From Mycobacterium ahvazicum (GTDB lineage: Bacteria > Actinomycetota > Actinomycetes > Mycobacteriales > Mycobacteriaceae): a stretch of 64,000 nucleotides of DNA. The stretch covers positions 806,001 through 870,000 of the forward strand of contig NZ_FXEG02000005.1 of NCBI RefSeq assembly GCF_900176255.2, read 5' to 3'. Positions 46,568 to 54,675 of the stretch are shown here, piece after piece. How positions within the stretch are numbered: position 1 is the first letter of the stretch; each line of letters begins with the position of its first letter. Under the pieces are notes generated by a model, which was given only the letters and a program-made list of their open reading frames with translations, was not told where the DNA came from and searched no databases. A program made the position numbers and the translations under genes.

Positions 46568-47580
46568 TGCGCGCCTCGGTGCTGCGCGACGGCCGGATGA
46601 TCTATCGAGACGACGTCGCAGACCCGGTACCCGAAACCGGTCAGGTGCTGGTGGCGGTCAAGGCCTGCGGAATCTGCGGCTCCGACCTGCATTTCGCCAA
46701 ACACGGCGAGAAGGTGCTGGAAATGACCGAGCGGGTGGCGGGCGCCACCGGCGGCATGAACGTCGACCTCAAGCACGACATCTTCATGGGCCACGAATTC
46801 AGCGCCGAGGTGCTCGAGGCCGGACCCGACACCGACACGTATCCGCTTGGCTCGATCGTCACGTCGATTCCGGTGTTGTTGTCCGCCAAGGGCGTAGAAC
46901 CCATCGTCTACAGCAATCACACCATCGGCGCTTACGCCGAGCGGATGCTGCTCTCGGCACCGCTGTTGCTGCCCGTGCCCAACGGCCTGGACCCCCAACA
47001 CGCCGCCCTGACCGAGCCGATGGCGGTGGGACTGCACGCCGTCAACAAGTCGAACATCGAGCCGGGCGAGACCGCGCTGGTGCTGGGCTGCGGCCCGATC
47101 GGCATCGCGATCATCGCATCCTTGCGGGCGCGCGGCGTGGAAAATATTGTGGCATCTGACTTTTCGGTGAAGCGGCGGGAACTTGCTGCCGCGATGGGCG
47201 CACATCAGACCCTGGATGCCGCCGACGGTTCGCCATTCGACACGGTCAAGGCAGCGGTGGTGTTCGAGGCGATCGGCGTGCCCGGGATCATCGACGACGT
47301 CGTGTTGCGCTCGCGCCCGGGCACCCGTCTGGTCGTGGCCGGGGTGTGCATGGAGGCCGACACTTTTCATCCTTTCTTCGCTATCGCCAAAGAGATCAAC
47401 GTGCAATTCTGTTTGGCCTATGGCCCCGAGGAGTTCGCCGAGTCGCTGCGCTCGCTGGCCGAGGGCGAGATCGATGTCAGCCCATTGATCACCGGCGAGG
47501 TGGGCCTGGACGGGGTCGGCGCCGCCTTCGACGACCTCGCCGACCCCGAGCGGCACTGCAAGATTCTCGTCACGCCTTAG
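46567..47580 (+). CDS. zinc-containing alcohol dehydrogenase-family oxidoreductase
   Basis: The 337-residue medium-chain dehydrogenase has catalytic-zinc motif segments ACGICGSDLHF and GHEFSAEV, and a Rossmann nucleotide site GCGPIGIAI (near 178). It has few of the structural-zinc cysteines, so it may be a variant type. It overlaps the monooxygenase by one base. A pathway in which a flavoenzyme product is turned into a diol and then oxidised is possible, but the order of steps is inferred. This gene is not in the M. tuberculosis Rv3617-Rv3618 neighbourhood. Confidence 0.85.
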   Translation: MRASVLRDGRMIYRDDVADPVPETGQVLVAVKACGICGSDLHFAKHGEKVLEMTERVAGATGGMNVDLKHDIFMGHEFSAEVLEAGPDTDTYPLGSIVTSIPVLLSAKGVEPIVYSNHTIGAYAERMLLSAPLLLPVPNGLDPQHAALTEPMAVGLHAVNKSNIEPGETALVLGCGPIGIAIIASLRARGVENIVASDFSVKRRELAAAMGAHQTLDAADGSPFDTVKAAVVFEAIGVPGIIDDVVLRSRPGTRLVVAGVCMEADTFHPFFAIAKEINVQFCLAYGPEEFAESLRSLAEGEIDVSPLITGEVGLDGVGAAFDDLADPERHCKILVTP

Positions 47581-47640
47581 GCGGCCGGGTGACGCGCCGA
47601 CCCGGCTGACTCGTCGGACGCCGCGGCTATAATCGAACCT

Positions 47641-49230
47641 ATGTTCGATACGATGATCGATCCGGTCGCTTTGATCGAGGTCGTCGAATCCACACACCGA
47701 CAGGAGTCGATGTTGGTGGCCCGCCGGCTGGCCGCCGTCGCGGCCTTGCTGCGGCATCGGGTGGCCGCCACCGAACAAAGCGAGCCGCGCCCGGGTTACG
47801 CCGTGATCGACGGGTTCGAGCACACCGCGGCCGAGGTGGCGGCCGCCATGAATCTGTCGCCCATGGCGGCCAGTTACTTGGTGTCGGATGCCGACGCCCT
47901 GCACACCAGACTGCCCCAGATCGCAGCTCTTCTGGCCGAAGGGCAAACCGATTGGCGCACTGTGCAATTGATCATCAGACGCACCGATCTGGTCACCGAC
48001 GCTGAGCTGGCCGCCCGACTTGACCAGTCGCTGGCCACCCGTATCCGCAACTGGCACAGCTGGTCGAGGCAGCGCATCGTCAACGCGGTCGACGCCACGG
48101 TGCGCGGCATCGACCCGGATGCCGCCCGTGAGCGACGCGAGAGCGCCGACGGCGAGCGACACATCGGCATCAATGCCCTCGACAATGGGATGGCCGAGGT
48201 CTACGGCACGGTCGCAGCCGCAGCTGCGGCCACCTTTGATCGCCGACTCTCCGAACTTGCCAAGCAAGTGTGCCCGGGGGACCCTCGGACATTCGATCAA
48301 CGCCGTGCTGATGCGCTCGCCGCGCTGGCCCAGGGCCACCGGCTCCGGTGCGCTTGCGGGCAATCGGGTTGCCCCGTCAGTGCACCCGCAGAAGCCTCCG
48401 CATGCGATCAAGGCAGCGCACGGGTGGTGATCAACGTTGTGGCCAGCGAGCAAACCGTCCTGGCCAAGGGCACGCAGCCCGGCTACCTGGAGGGGTACGG
48501 AGTCATCGACGCGGAGCAGGTTCGTGAGTTGGCGACGTTCGCCTCACTGCTCGTCGCCGATCCGGTGACCAGCGCGCAAGAAGTGCTGCGTTATCAACCA
48601 TCGGCAGCGCTCGAACGGGCGATCCGCTGCCGGGATCTGACCTGCCGCTTTCCCGGATGTGGTCGACCCGCTGGTGTTTGCGACATCGACCACACCATTG
48701 CGTTCAATCACGAGAATCCCGCGGCCGGCGGACTGACCACACCGGCTAACCTGAAATGCCTTTGTCGCCAACATCATCGACTCAAGACTTTCGGTGCATG
48801 GCGCGACACTCAACTGGCCGACGGGACTGTCATCTGGACATCGCCTACCGGTCGCACATATAAAACCAGCCCGGCCGGCGATGACCTTTTTCCACAACCG
48901 CGCCAGGCCGCGTGTGCCGCACCGGCGCCCCGCGGGCGGAGCGCGTCCAAGCGGCGAAAGTCACGAATCACCCAGGCGCGCAGCCACAATCGAAAGCAAC
49001 GTCAAGAAAACGATGCACGGCGAGAACTTGCGCAAGCCAGAAAGCAGGAGATCGCAGCTCGACAGTTCCGAAATCATGCGCGCAACATGCTGTTTGCCTT
49101 CAAGGGCGCGGCGAGCACCAGCCCCTTCTGCACATGGATCAATGATCCGCGTGAGCCAGAGGAATTACCCGCGAACTGGACTCCAGACATCCCGGCCCCG
49201 CCGCCTCTGCCCGACGACCCACCCTTCTAG
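47641..49230 (+). CDS. 13E12-repeat family protein with HNH endonuclease domain
   Basis: The 529-residue protein has an N-terminal DUF222 region (about 1-330) followed by an HNH nuclease core, CRFPGCGRPAGVCDIDHT followed by LCRQHHR, with the paired Cys and the DH motif. The basic C-terminal tail is disordered. These genes are abundant and often mobile-like in mycobacteria (REP13E12), and the function is unclear. It occupies the place where the Rv3619c-Rv3620c esx pair lies in M. tuberculosis. A tandem duplication covers its stop codon. Confidence 0.88.
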   Translation: MFDTMIDPVALIEVVESTHRQESMLVARRLAAVAALLRHRVAATEQSEPRPGYAVIDGFEHTAAEVAAAMNLSPMAASYLVSDADALHTRLPQIAALLAEGQTDWRTVQLIIRRTDLVTDAELAARLDQSLATRIRNWHSWSRQRIVNAVDATVRGIDPDAARERRESADGERHIGINALDNGMAEVYGTVAAAAAATFDRRLSELAKQVCPGDPRTFDQRRADALAALAQGHRLRCACGQSGCPVSAPAEASACDQGSARVVINVVASEQTVLAKGTQPGYLEGYGVIDAEQVRELATFASLLVADPVTSAQEVLRYQPSAALERAIRCRDLTCRFPGCGRPAGVCDIDHTIAFNHENPAAGGLTTPANLKCLCRQHHRLKTFGAWRDTQLADGTVIWTSPTGRTYKTSPAGDDLFPQPRQAACAAPAPRGRSASKRRKSRITQARSHNRKQRQENDARRELAQARKQEIAARQFRNHARNMLFAFKGAASTSPFCTWINDPREPEELPANWTPDIPAPPPLPDDPPF

Positions 49231-49265
49231 CAACCCTGCCCGACGACCCACCCTTCTAGCAACCC
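49207..49265. repeat. 29-bp exact tandem duplication across the HNH gene stop
   Basis: Two identical 29-base units (49207-49235 and 49236-49264) lie head to tail. Each contains the codons PDDPPF and the TAG stop of the preceding gene, so the second copy is a duplicated 3' end that is not translated. It appears to be a recent slippage duplication. Confidence 0.9.
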
Positions 49266-49272
49266 CATCGCA

Positions 49273-50520
49273 TCACCCTCCCGCCGGGGGGTGAGCGATG
49301 ACCATGGGCTTGAAACCGTATCGGGGAGGCGCAAAGTGGGCCGCTGCGGCCCGCCCGGCGCCGGTCCCCATCAGCGGCATCCCCCCGACGGCATTGGTCC
49401 CGGGTTGCACCGCCGCCGCGGCAGCACCAGCGCCGTTCACCGTCACGACGGCGGGGTTGACCCCTGGCGTAGCTCCCGCCCAAGAGGCTGGAACCGACAT
49501 GCCTCCCACCGATGCCGCCCGACCCACCGATCCCGCGGCATTGCCCAAGGCCCCCGAAAGTGCTTGCGGCGCAGCCTCAACAGCCCTCGCCGCACCCTCC
49601 GCCGCGTGGGCGGCCCCCTCGCTGGCAGCCTTGGCGGCCTGGGGCGCAAAGCCCTGAGCGAGACCCTGGATGTCCTTGAACGAGGTGGTGAAGAGCCGCG
49701 TCGGCGAGATCAACCGGATGAACGCGTCGAACGGCGAGCTGGCATCCAGAACCTGCGACCCGGTCAGGCCCTCGAAAAGATCGCCCAGCGGACCGCTTAG
49801 CTGAAGCCCATCTCCTTCGGCGTTCATGCCGATCCCTCCGAAATTGAATCCCGGAGCCGCCTGGGCATTACTCGGCGATCCGGCCAGCGACGACAACGTT
49901 TGGGGCACCGCGTTTAGCCCCTGAGTGCTACTGCCCGCGCTGTTGCCCGCCGCGTGGGCCACCGCCGCGGACTGGCCGGCTTGCCCGGCAGGGTTGGTCG
50001 CGGGCGCTGCCGGCCGGGGCGGCGGCAGGGTCGACGCCGCGGCTGATGCCCCCGCATAGCCGTACATCGCGGCCGCGTCCTGCGCCCACATCTCGCCGTA
50101 CTGCGTCTCGGTGGCCGCAATCGCCGCAGTGTTCTGGCCGAGAAAGTTCGTCGCCAGCAACTCCATCAGCAACGTACGGTTTGCCGCGACCACCGGTGGC
50201 GGCACCGTTTCGGCGAACGCCGCCTCAAAGGCCGTGGCGGCTGCCGCGGCCTGGCTGCCGGCCAGTTCGGCCTGTCCGGCCGTGTTCAGCAACCACTCGA
50301 CTTGTGGCACGGCCGCGGTCAGCATCGACGCGGCGGACGGCCCCTCCCACGGTCCGTCGGTGAGGCTGGTGATCAGCGACCCGTAGTTGGCCGCCGCGGC
50401 ATAAAGCTCGGCGGCCAACCCCTCCCAGGCCGCCGCGGCGGCCAGCAGGGGGCCCGAACCGGGCCCCGCATACATCAGCGTGGAGTTGATCTCCGGCGGC
50501 AGCTGCGCGAAATCCAACAT
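49273..50520 (-). CDS. PPE family protein (PPE65-like)
   Basis: The 415-residue protein has the conserved PPE N-terminal domain of about 180 residues: MLDFAQLPPEINSTLMYAGPG start, the WEGPSAASM (WxG-type) turn and the YGEMWAQDAAAMYGYAG block. A Gly/Ala-rich C-terminal half ends in a PPE-SVP-like variant (GGMSVPASWAGATP). PPE proteins pair with PE partners and are exported by ESX secretion systems. It lies 8 bases after the PE gene, so the two form an operon as in Rv3621c-Rv3622c. Confidence 0.92.
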   Translation of the reverse strand: MLDFAQLPPEINSTLMYAGPGSGPLLAAAAAWEGLAAELYAAAANYGSLITSLTDGPWEGPSAASMLTAAVPQVEWLLNTAGQAELAGSQAAAAATAFEAAFAETVPPPVVAANRTLLMELLATNFLGQNTAAIAATETQYGEMWAQDAAAMYGYAGASAAASTLPPPRPAAPATNPAGQAGQSAAVAHAAGNSAGSSTQGLNAVPQTLSSLAGSPSNAQAAPGFNFGGIGMNAEGDGLQLSGPLGDLFEGLTGSQVLDASSPFDAFIRLISPTRLFTTSFKDIQGLAQGFAPQAAKAASEGAAHAAEGAARAVEAAPQALSGALGNAAGSVGRAASVGGMSVPASWAGATPGVNPAVVTVNGAGAAAAAVQPGTNAVGGMPLMGTGAGRAAAAHFAPPRYGFKPMVIAHPPAGG

Positions 50521-50528
50521 CTGCTCGC

Positions 50529-50828
50529 CTAACCGACCACGGTGGCGTTGGCGATTTCGGTGGCGGCATACGAACCGGCACTGATGCCGAGCGTTGCCGC
50601 CAACTGCTCCCGGACCACCGCAGCTTGCGCGCTGACGACCTGGAAGAGCTCCGCGTGCGAAGCAAACTGGGCCGCAGTCAATATCGACACCACATCGGCC
50701 GCCGCCGGGACCACGCCCGTCGTCGTTGTTGCCGCGGCCGAACTTCTTTCTCGCACCGCCGCATTGACGCCGTGCAGCTCACCGGCAACCGCATTCAGGA
50801 CGTCCGGCTGTGCCCTCAGATAAAACAC
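50529..50828 (-). CDS. PE family protein (PE32-like)
   Basis: The 99-residue PE domain protein is a two-helix hairpin with the typical Ala-rich repeats (VLNAVAGELHGVNAAVRERS). A proline-bearing turn precedes the second helix. It ends with residues of the YxxxD/E-like secretion signal region (SAGSYAATEIAN). The GTG start is preceded by GGGGGAG. It is the partner of the downstream PPE protein; no esx pair is present. Confidence 0.9.
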   Translation of the reverse strand: MFYLRAQPDVLNAVAGELHGVNAAVRERSSAAATTTTGVVPAAADVVSILTAAQFASHAELFQVVSAQAAVVREQLAATLGISAGSYAATEIANATVVG

Positions 50829-51191
50829 ATCTCCCCCTCAAAACCTGTTGATTTGCACGAACTTTCAGCAACCGAAGGCCGGTCCCTGAATCGGACGCCT
50901 GGAAACGCTAGACGCGACACCTCCGCCAATGACAGCCCCGGACTGGCCAATTCATTACCGAGTCGAAGATTGTTCACAGGGCCAGTCTCATACGCTGCGA
51001 CTCTTTGTCTTAGGCATGAAAGAGTTTGCAAACCAATATGATTGGAGAGTTGTGTGAATTTTTCCATGCCCGCCCGGGCCGGGGTTATCCTTGCGCGAAA
51101 ACGATCCGAGGCCCGCAATTTCGCGAGGGCAGAAGCCCCGCGAGCCGGATAATCACCCGCGGCAAGCCGACAAACGGCTAGGGTGCCAGGC
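50829..51191. other. promoter region upstream of the PE/PPE pair and lpqG
   Basis: This 363-base gap has no supportable gene. It is noticeably AT-richer than its surroundings. It holds small inverted repeats: CTCTTT/AAAGAG (51001-51006 and 51019-51024) and CCAAT/ATTGG (51033-51045). It should contain promoters for the leftward PE/PPE operon and the rightward lpqG. No regulator could be assigned from the motifs. Confidence 0.45.
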
Positions 51192-51932
51192 ATGGCGACC
51201 GAACACCGCGCTGAGAGTTTCGTCCGCTACCCGATGGCCGTGGCCACCGCCGCGTTGGCCATTGTGACGGTGTCGGCGTGTGATTCCCACAATGCGGCAC
51301 CCGCACCGGGAGCGAATCCTCGTCAGGTCACGGTGGTGGGCTCCGGGCAAGTGCAGGGCGTCCCGGACACGCTGACCGCCGACGTCGGCATCGAATTCAG
51401 CGCACCCGACGTCACCACGGCGATGAACCAGACCAACGACCGCCAGCAAGCCGTCATCAATGCGCTGGTCGGTGCCGGTCTCGACCGCAAGGACATCAGC
51501 ACCACCCAGGTGACGCTGCAGCCGCAATACGGCAGTCCCGAGCCCACAATCACCGGCTACCGCGCCACCAACGCCATCCAGGTCAAGATCCACCCGACCG
51601 ATGCCGCGTCACGAATGCTCGCGCTGATCGTCAGCACGGGCGGTGACGCCACCCGAATCAGTTCGGTCAGTTACTCGATCGCCGACGACTCACAGCTCGT
51701 CAAGGACGCCCGGGCGCGAGCCTTCAACGACGCCAAGAACCGGGCCGACCAGTACGCCCAGATGTCCGGGCTGCGGCTGGGCAAGGTGCTGTCCATCTCG
51801 GAGTCGACCGGGGGTTCGCCGGTAGCCGGGGCACCACCGGCGCCGCCCAAAGCCATGGCCACCGCGGTGCCACTGGAGCCGGGTCAGCAGACGGTGAGCT
51901 TCTCGGTGACCGCGGCGTGGGAACTGGATTAG
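51192..51932 (+). CDS. lpqG: SIMPL-domain lipoprotein LpqG
   Basis: The 246-residue exported lipoprotein has a signal peptide with lipobox TVSAC. The mature part is a SIMPL (DUF541) domain, with VVGSGQVQGVPDTLTADVGIE and the conserved DARARAFNDAKNRADQYA helix. Members include Brucella BP26, which forms channel-like rings, but the mycobacterial role is unknown. The ATG at 51192 gives a proper signal peptide. The stop is directly followed by the convergent hpt stop. Confidence 0.88.
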   Translation: MATEHRAESFVRYPMAVATAALAIVTVSACDSHNAAPAPGANPRQVTVVGSGQVQGVPDTLTADVGIEFSAPDVTTAMNQTNDRQQAVINALVGAGLDRKDISTTQVTLQPQYGSPEPTITGYRATNAIQVKIHPTDAASRMLALIVSTGGDATRISSVSYSIADDSQLVKDARARAFNDAKNRADQYAQMSGLRLGKVLSISESTGGSPVAGAPPAPPKAMATAVPLEPGQQTVSFSVTAAWELD

Positions 51933-52544
51933 CTACTGCTCGTAGACCCTGGGGTCCAGGGTTCCGATATACGACAGGTCGCGGTAGCGCTCGTCGTAGT
52001 CCAGGCCGTAGCCGACAACGAAGTCGTTGGGAATGTCGAAGCCCACGTAGGCGATCTCGGCGTTGGCCCGGACCGCGTCGGGCTTGCGCAGCAGCGTGCA
52101 CACCCGCAGCGAGCGGGGATGGCGGGTCTTGAGGTTGCGCAGTAACCAGGACAGGGTCAGGCCGGAATCGACGATGTCCTCGACGATCAGCACGTCGCGA
52201 TCGTTGATATCGCGGTCCAGGTCCTTGAGGATGCGCACCACACCCGACGATGACGTCGAGGACCCGTAGGAGCTGACGGCCATGAACTCGAATTGCGTAG
52301 GCACCGGGATCGCGCGAGCCAGGTCGGTGACAAAGATCACGGCGCCCTTGAGGACCGTGATCAACAGCAGGTCCTCACCCGTCTCGGCGACGGACTGGCG
52401 ATAGTCGGTGCCGATCTGCCCGCCGAGCTCGCCGATGCGGGCCTGGATCTGCTCGGTCGTGAGCAGCACAGACTTGATATCCCCCGGGTACAGGTCCACG
52501 GGCTGCTCGGGCGTTATCGCCGAGGAGGTCTGGGCCACGCCCAC
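51933..52544 (-). CDS. hpt: hypoxanthine-guanine phosphoribosyltransferase
   Basis: The 203-residue enzyme salvages hypoxanthine and guanine using PRPP. The PRPP-binding signature VLIVEDIVDSGLTLSWLL, the flexible-loop region SSYGSSTSSSGVVRI and the DFVVGYGLDYDERYRDL end are diagnostic. I chose the GTG giving MGVAQTSSAITPEQPV, close to the family start. It lies after tilS by 53 bases, a conserved tilS-hpt-ftsH type neighbourhood that is split from ftsH here. Confidence 0.94.
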   Translation of the reverse strand: MGVAQTSSAITPEQPVDLYPGDIKSVLLTTEQIQARIGELGGQIGTDYRQSVAETGEDLLLITVLKGAVIFVTDLARAIPVPTQFEFMAVSSYGSSTSSSGVVRILKDLDRDINDRDVLIVEDIVDSGLTLSWLLRNLKTRHPRSLRVCTLLRKPDAVRANAEIAYVGFDIPNDFVVGYGLDYDERYRDLSYIGTLDPRVYEQ

Positions 52545-52597
52545 AGCGTGCCATGCCAGCGGCCGAACAACCAACGGCGACGACAATTTGCGGTCAT

Positions 52598-53557
52598 TTA
52601 CACAGGCTCACGCCGCAACGTGAGCACGCCGTCGCGGCGTCCCGCGATTAACCGCTGGCCGCGCAAATCCGAGCCGACCGCCACCCCGCCCTGTCCGCGC
52701 CACGCGGTAACCAGTGCGTCCACCCCGCGGATCTGCTTGTCGGTCAGCCCGGACGCCCCACCGGCCAGCAGCCAGCCCCGGATCACCCGGCGCCGCACCG
52801 GGTCGGCCAGCGTGGCCAGCGCCTCGGCCCGCAGGCCGGGATCGGCCTGCACGCCGGGCAGCGCCTGGGCGGCCAGCGTGTCGATGAACTCGGTGTCCTC
52901 CCGCAGCGCCGTCGCGGTGCGGGCCAGCGCCTCGGCCACCCCGCCACCCAGCACGTCCTCGAGCAGCGGCATCACCTCGTGCCGCAGCCGGGACCGGGTG
53001 AAGCGGCGGTCGCTGTTGTGCGGGTCCTGCCACGCGGTCAGGCCGAGTTCGAGGCACGCGGCATGCGTGACGGCGCGCCGGACGCCCAGCAGCGGCCGGC
53101 ACCACGGCGGGTCATACGGTCGCATCCCGGCGATCGAGCGCGCCCCGGAGCCGCGGCCCAGCCCGAGCAACACCGTCTCGGCCTGATCGTCGAGGGTATG
53201 CGCCAGCAGCACCGGGCCGAGCTGGTAAGCGCTCAGCGCGGCGTAGCGGGCCGCGCGGGCCGCGGCCTCCGGGCCTCCGTCATTGCCCACCCGTACCCGG
53301 ATGACTTGGGCGTCAACACATCCCAACGCGATCGCCTGCTCGCGCGCGGTGTCGGCGACGTCGGCCGACTCGGGCTGCAGACCGTGGTCGACGATCAGCG
53401 CCGTGGTGGGCCGCAGCGGGGCCGCGACCGCGGTGAGGGCCAGCGAGTCCGGCCCGCCCGAGAGCGCCACACCCCATTGGTCCCCGGTGGCCAGATAGGC
53501 CTTCGCGAACGCCTCGACAGCCGCGCGCAGCCGCCCTACAGGACCCTGTCGATCCAT
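52598..53557 (-). CDS. tilS: tRNA(Ile)-lysidine synthase
   Basis: The 319-residue enzyme modifies the wobble cytidine of tRNA-Ile2 to lysidine so that it reads AUA. The PP-loop SGGPDSLAL (near residue 35) and a following DHGLQPES segment are typical. It is of the short actinobacterial type without the long C-terminal domain. It overlaps the 3' end of the upstream zincin-like gene by 22 bases. It matches Rv3625c. Confidence 0.93.
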   Translation of the reverse strand: MDRQGPVGRLRAAVEAFAKAYLATGDQWGVALSGGPDSLALTAVAAPLRPTTALIVDHGLQPESADVADTAREQAIALGCVDAQVIRVRVGNDGGPEAAARAARYAALSAYQLGPVLLAHTLDDQAETVLLGLGRGSGARSIAGMRPYDPPWCRPLLGVRRAVTHAACLELGLTAWQDPHNSDRRFTRSRLRHEVMPLLEDVLGGGVAEALARTATALREDTEFIDTLAAQALPGVQADPGLRAEALATLADPVRRRVIRGWLLAGGASGLTDKQIRGVDALVTAWRGQGGVAVGSDLRGQRLIAGRRDGVLTLRREPV

Positions 53558-54675
53558 CGCTGGGGGTTTTCGATCTCGGCGGGCAGCGGCAGCGTTTCGG
53601 GGCCGGACCACACGGTGTTGAACCGCTGCATCCCGACCCGGTCCACCACGTGGTCGACGAACGCCTTGCCGCGGGTGTACTGGCTGAGCTTGGCGTCCAG
53701 GCCGAGCAGGGCGCGCATCAGGCGCTGCAGCGGCGGCGGCTTGCGGTGACGGCGATCGTCGAAGCGGCCGCGGATGGTCGCCACCGACGGCACTGCCTTG
53801 GGGCCGACCGCATCCATCACATGGTCGGCGTGGCCCTCCAGCAGGGTGCCCAGCACCAGGAGCTGATCCAGCGCCTGGCGCTGGGGCTCGGACTGGACGG
53901 CGCGCACCAGGCCGACGATCCCCGACGCGGAAGCGTCCGGGGCGCCGAGACCGCGGTTGCGCACGTACTCGGCCAGCCGGCCCGCCACCTGGCCGAAATC
54001 GTCACCGGTGTCGCGGGTCAACAACGCCAGCGCGTCCGACATGTAGTGGGGCAGCCAGGGGTTGGCGGTGAACTGCACCCGGTGCGTCACTTCATGCAGG
54101 CACACCCACAGCCGGAAATCGGCCGGATCGACCCGCAGCTGGCGCTCGACGGCGATCACGTTGGGATACACCAGCAGCAGGCAGCCCTCTTTGTCGGCGA
54201 AGAACGGGTCGTACTGGCCGAGGATCCCCGACGCCACAAACGCCAGCACGGCCCCGGTCTGCGCGCCGGTGAGCCGGCCGGTGACACGCCCCCGCGGCTT
54301 GTCGGTTCCGTTCGTCATCCCCCGCATGGAGCCCGCCGCGGCGCGGCCCCCCCCGCCGCGGTCGACGATGCGGGCCGCCGGCACCGCCCCGGCAGTGGCC
54401 AGGCCGGTCACGTCGCGCACGAGTGGTTCGGCTTTCGTCGCCGAACTCGCCAGCTCGTCGATCGCCCAGCGTGTCGTCGTCGAGGTTTTTTTGTAAGGAA
54501 GCCGGCACGCACAGAGATTACCACAGGGGGTATCGTGGGCAGCGGCAGAGGTGTATAAGAGCCGGCGGGTGTACGCGCGGGGGGGCGGGCCGGGCCGGGC
54601 CAGTCGGGCGCCGACCGTCGCCGCGAACCGCCAGTCGACGGCGGTACCGAGAGTCAGGTCGGGTTGGGCGGTCAT
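53536..54675 (-). CDS. zincin-like metallopeptidase family protein (Rv3626c-like), with foreign-looking insert
   Basis: The 379-residue protein has a HExxH zinc motif in CLHEVTHRVQF and a later EGHADHVMDAVG segment, both typical of this actinobacterial zincin family (TIGR03624-like). M. tuberculosis Rv3626c is about 350 residues. The extra length is an insert at residues 39-64 or slightly more (LLYTSAAAHDTPC...), encoded by DNA resembling a sequencing adapter (separate entry). A run of eight C (54347-54354) encodes an unusual RGGGGR. Sequence quality is therefore doubtful between about 54340 and 54590, and the true protein is probably about 350 residues. The ATG overlaps the dac end by 4 bases. 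Confidence 0.75.
   Translation of the reverse strand: MTAQPDLTLGTAVDWRFAATVGARLARPGPPPRAYTRRLLYTSAAAHDTPCGNLCACRLPYKKTSTTTRWAIDELASSATKAEPLVRDVTGLATAGAVPAARIVDRGGGGRAAAGSMRGMTNGTDKPRGRVTGRLTGAQTGAVLAFVASGILGQYDPFFADKEGCLLLVYPNVIAVERQLRVDPADFRLWVCLHEVTHRVQFTANPWLPHYMSDALALLTRDTGDDFGQVAGRLAEYVRNRGLGAPDASASGIVGLVRAVQSEPQRQALDQLLVLGTLLEGHADHVMDAVGPKAVPSVATIRGRFDDRRHRKPPPLQRLMRALLGLDAKLSQYTRGKAFVDHVVDRVGMQRFNTVWSGPETLPLPAEIENPQRWIDRVL
54486..54561 (-). other. Nextera-adapter-like sequence with poly-A tail (probable assembly artefact)
   Basis: Read on the minus strand, the stretch starts CTCTTATACAC, the transposon mosaic end core, and has GCCCACGA 10 bases later. A variable index-like block, ATCTC, a GTGCCGGCTTCCTTAC-like piece and finally seven A follow. 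That order and spacing match the Illumina Nextera i7 adapter (mosaic end, index, flow-cell end, read-through poly-A) with substitutions and small insertions. Its AT-rich look contrasts with its flanks. It interrupts a conserved protein where no family member has an insert. Confidence 0.8.

Noticed and set aside
46393..48453. 686-residue open frame antisense to the monooxygenase, dehydrogenase and HNH genes
   Set aside because: It mirrors well-supported coding genes. Its composition is the low-complexity mix typical of a GC-rich antisense shadow, and no domain is recognisable.
51001..51045. Short inverted repeats upstream of PE/PPE as a specific operator
   Set aside because: Arms of only 5-6 bases in an AT-rich promoter region occur often by chance, so no regulator is assigned.
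54486..54561. Possible new domain or mobile-element end in the zincin gene
   Set aside because: The order of motifs and the poly-A tail fit a sequencing adapter much better. No target-site duplication or second end is visible.
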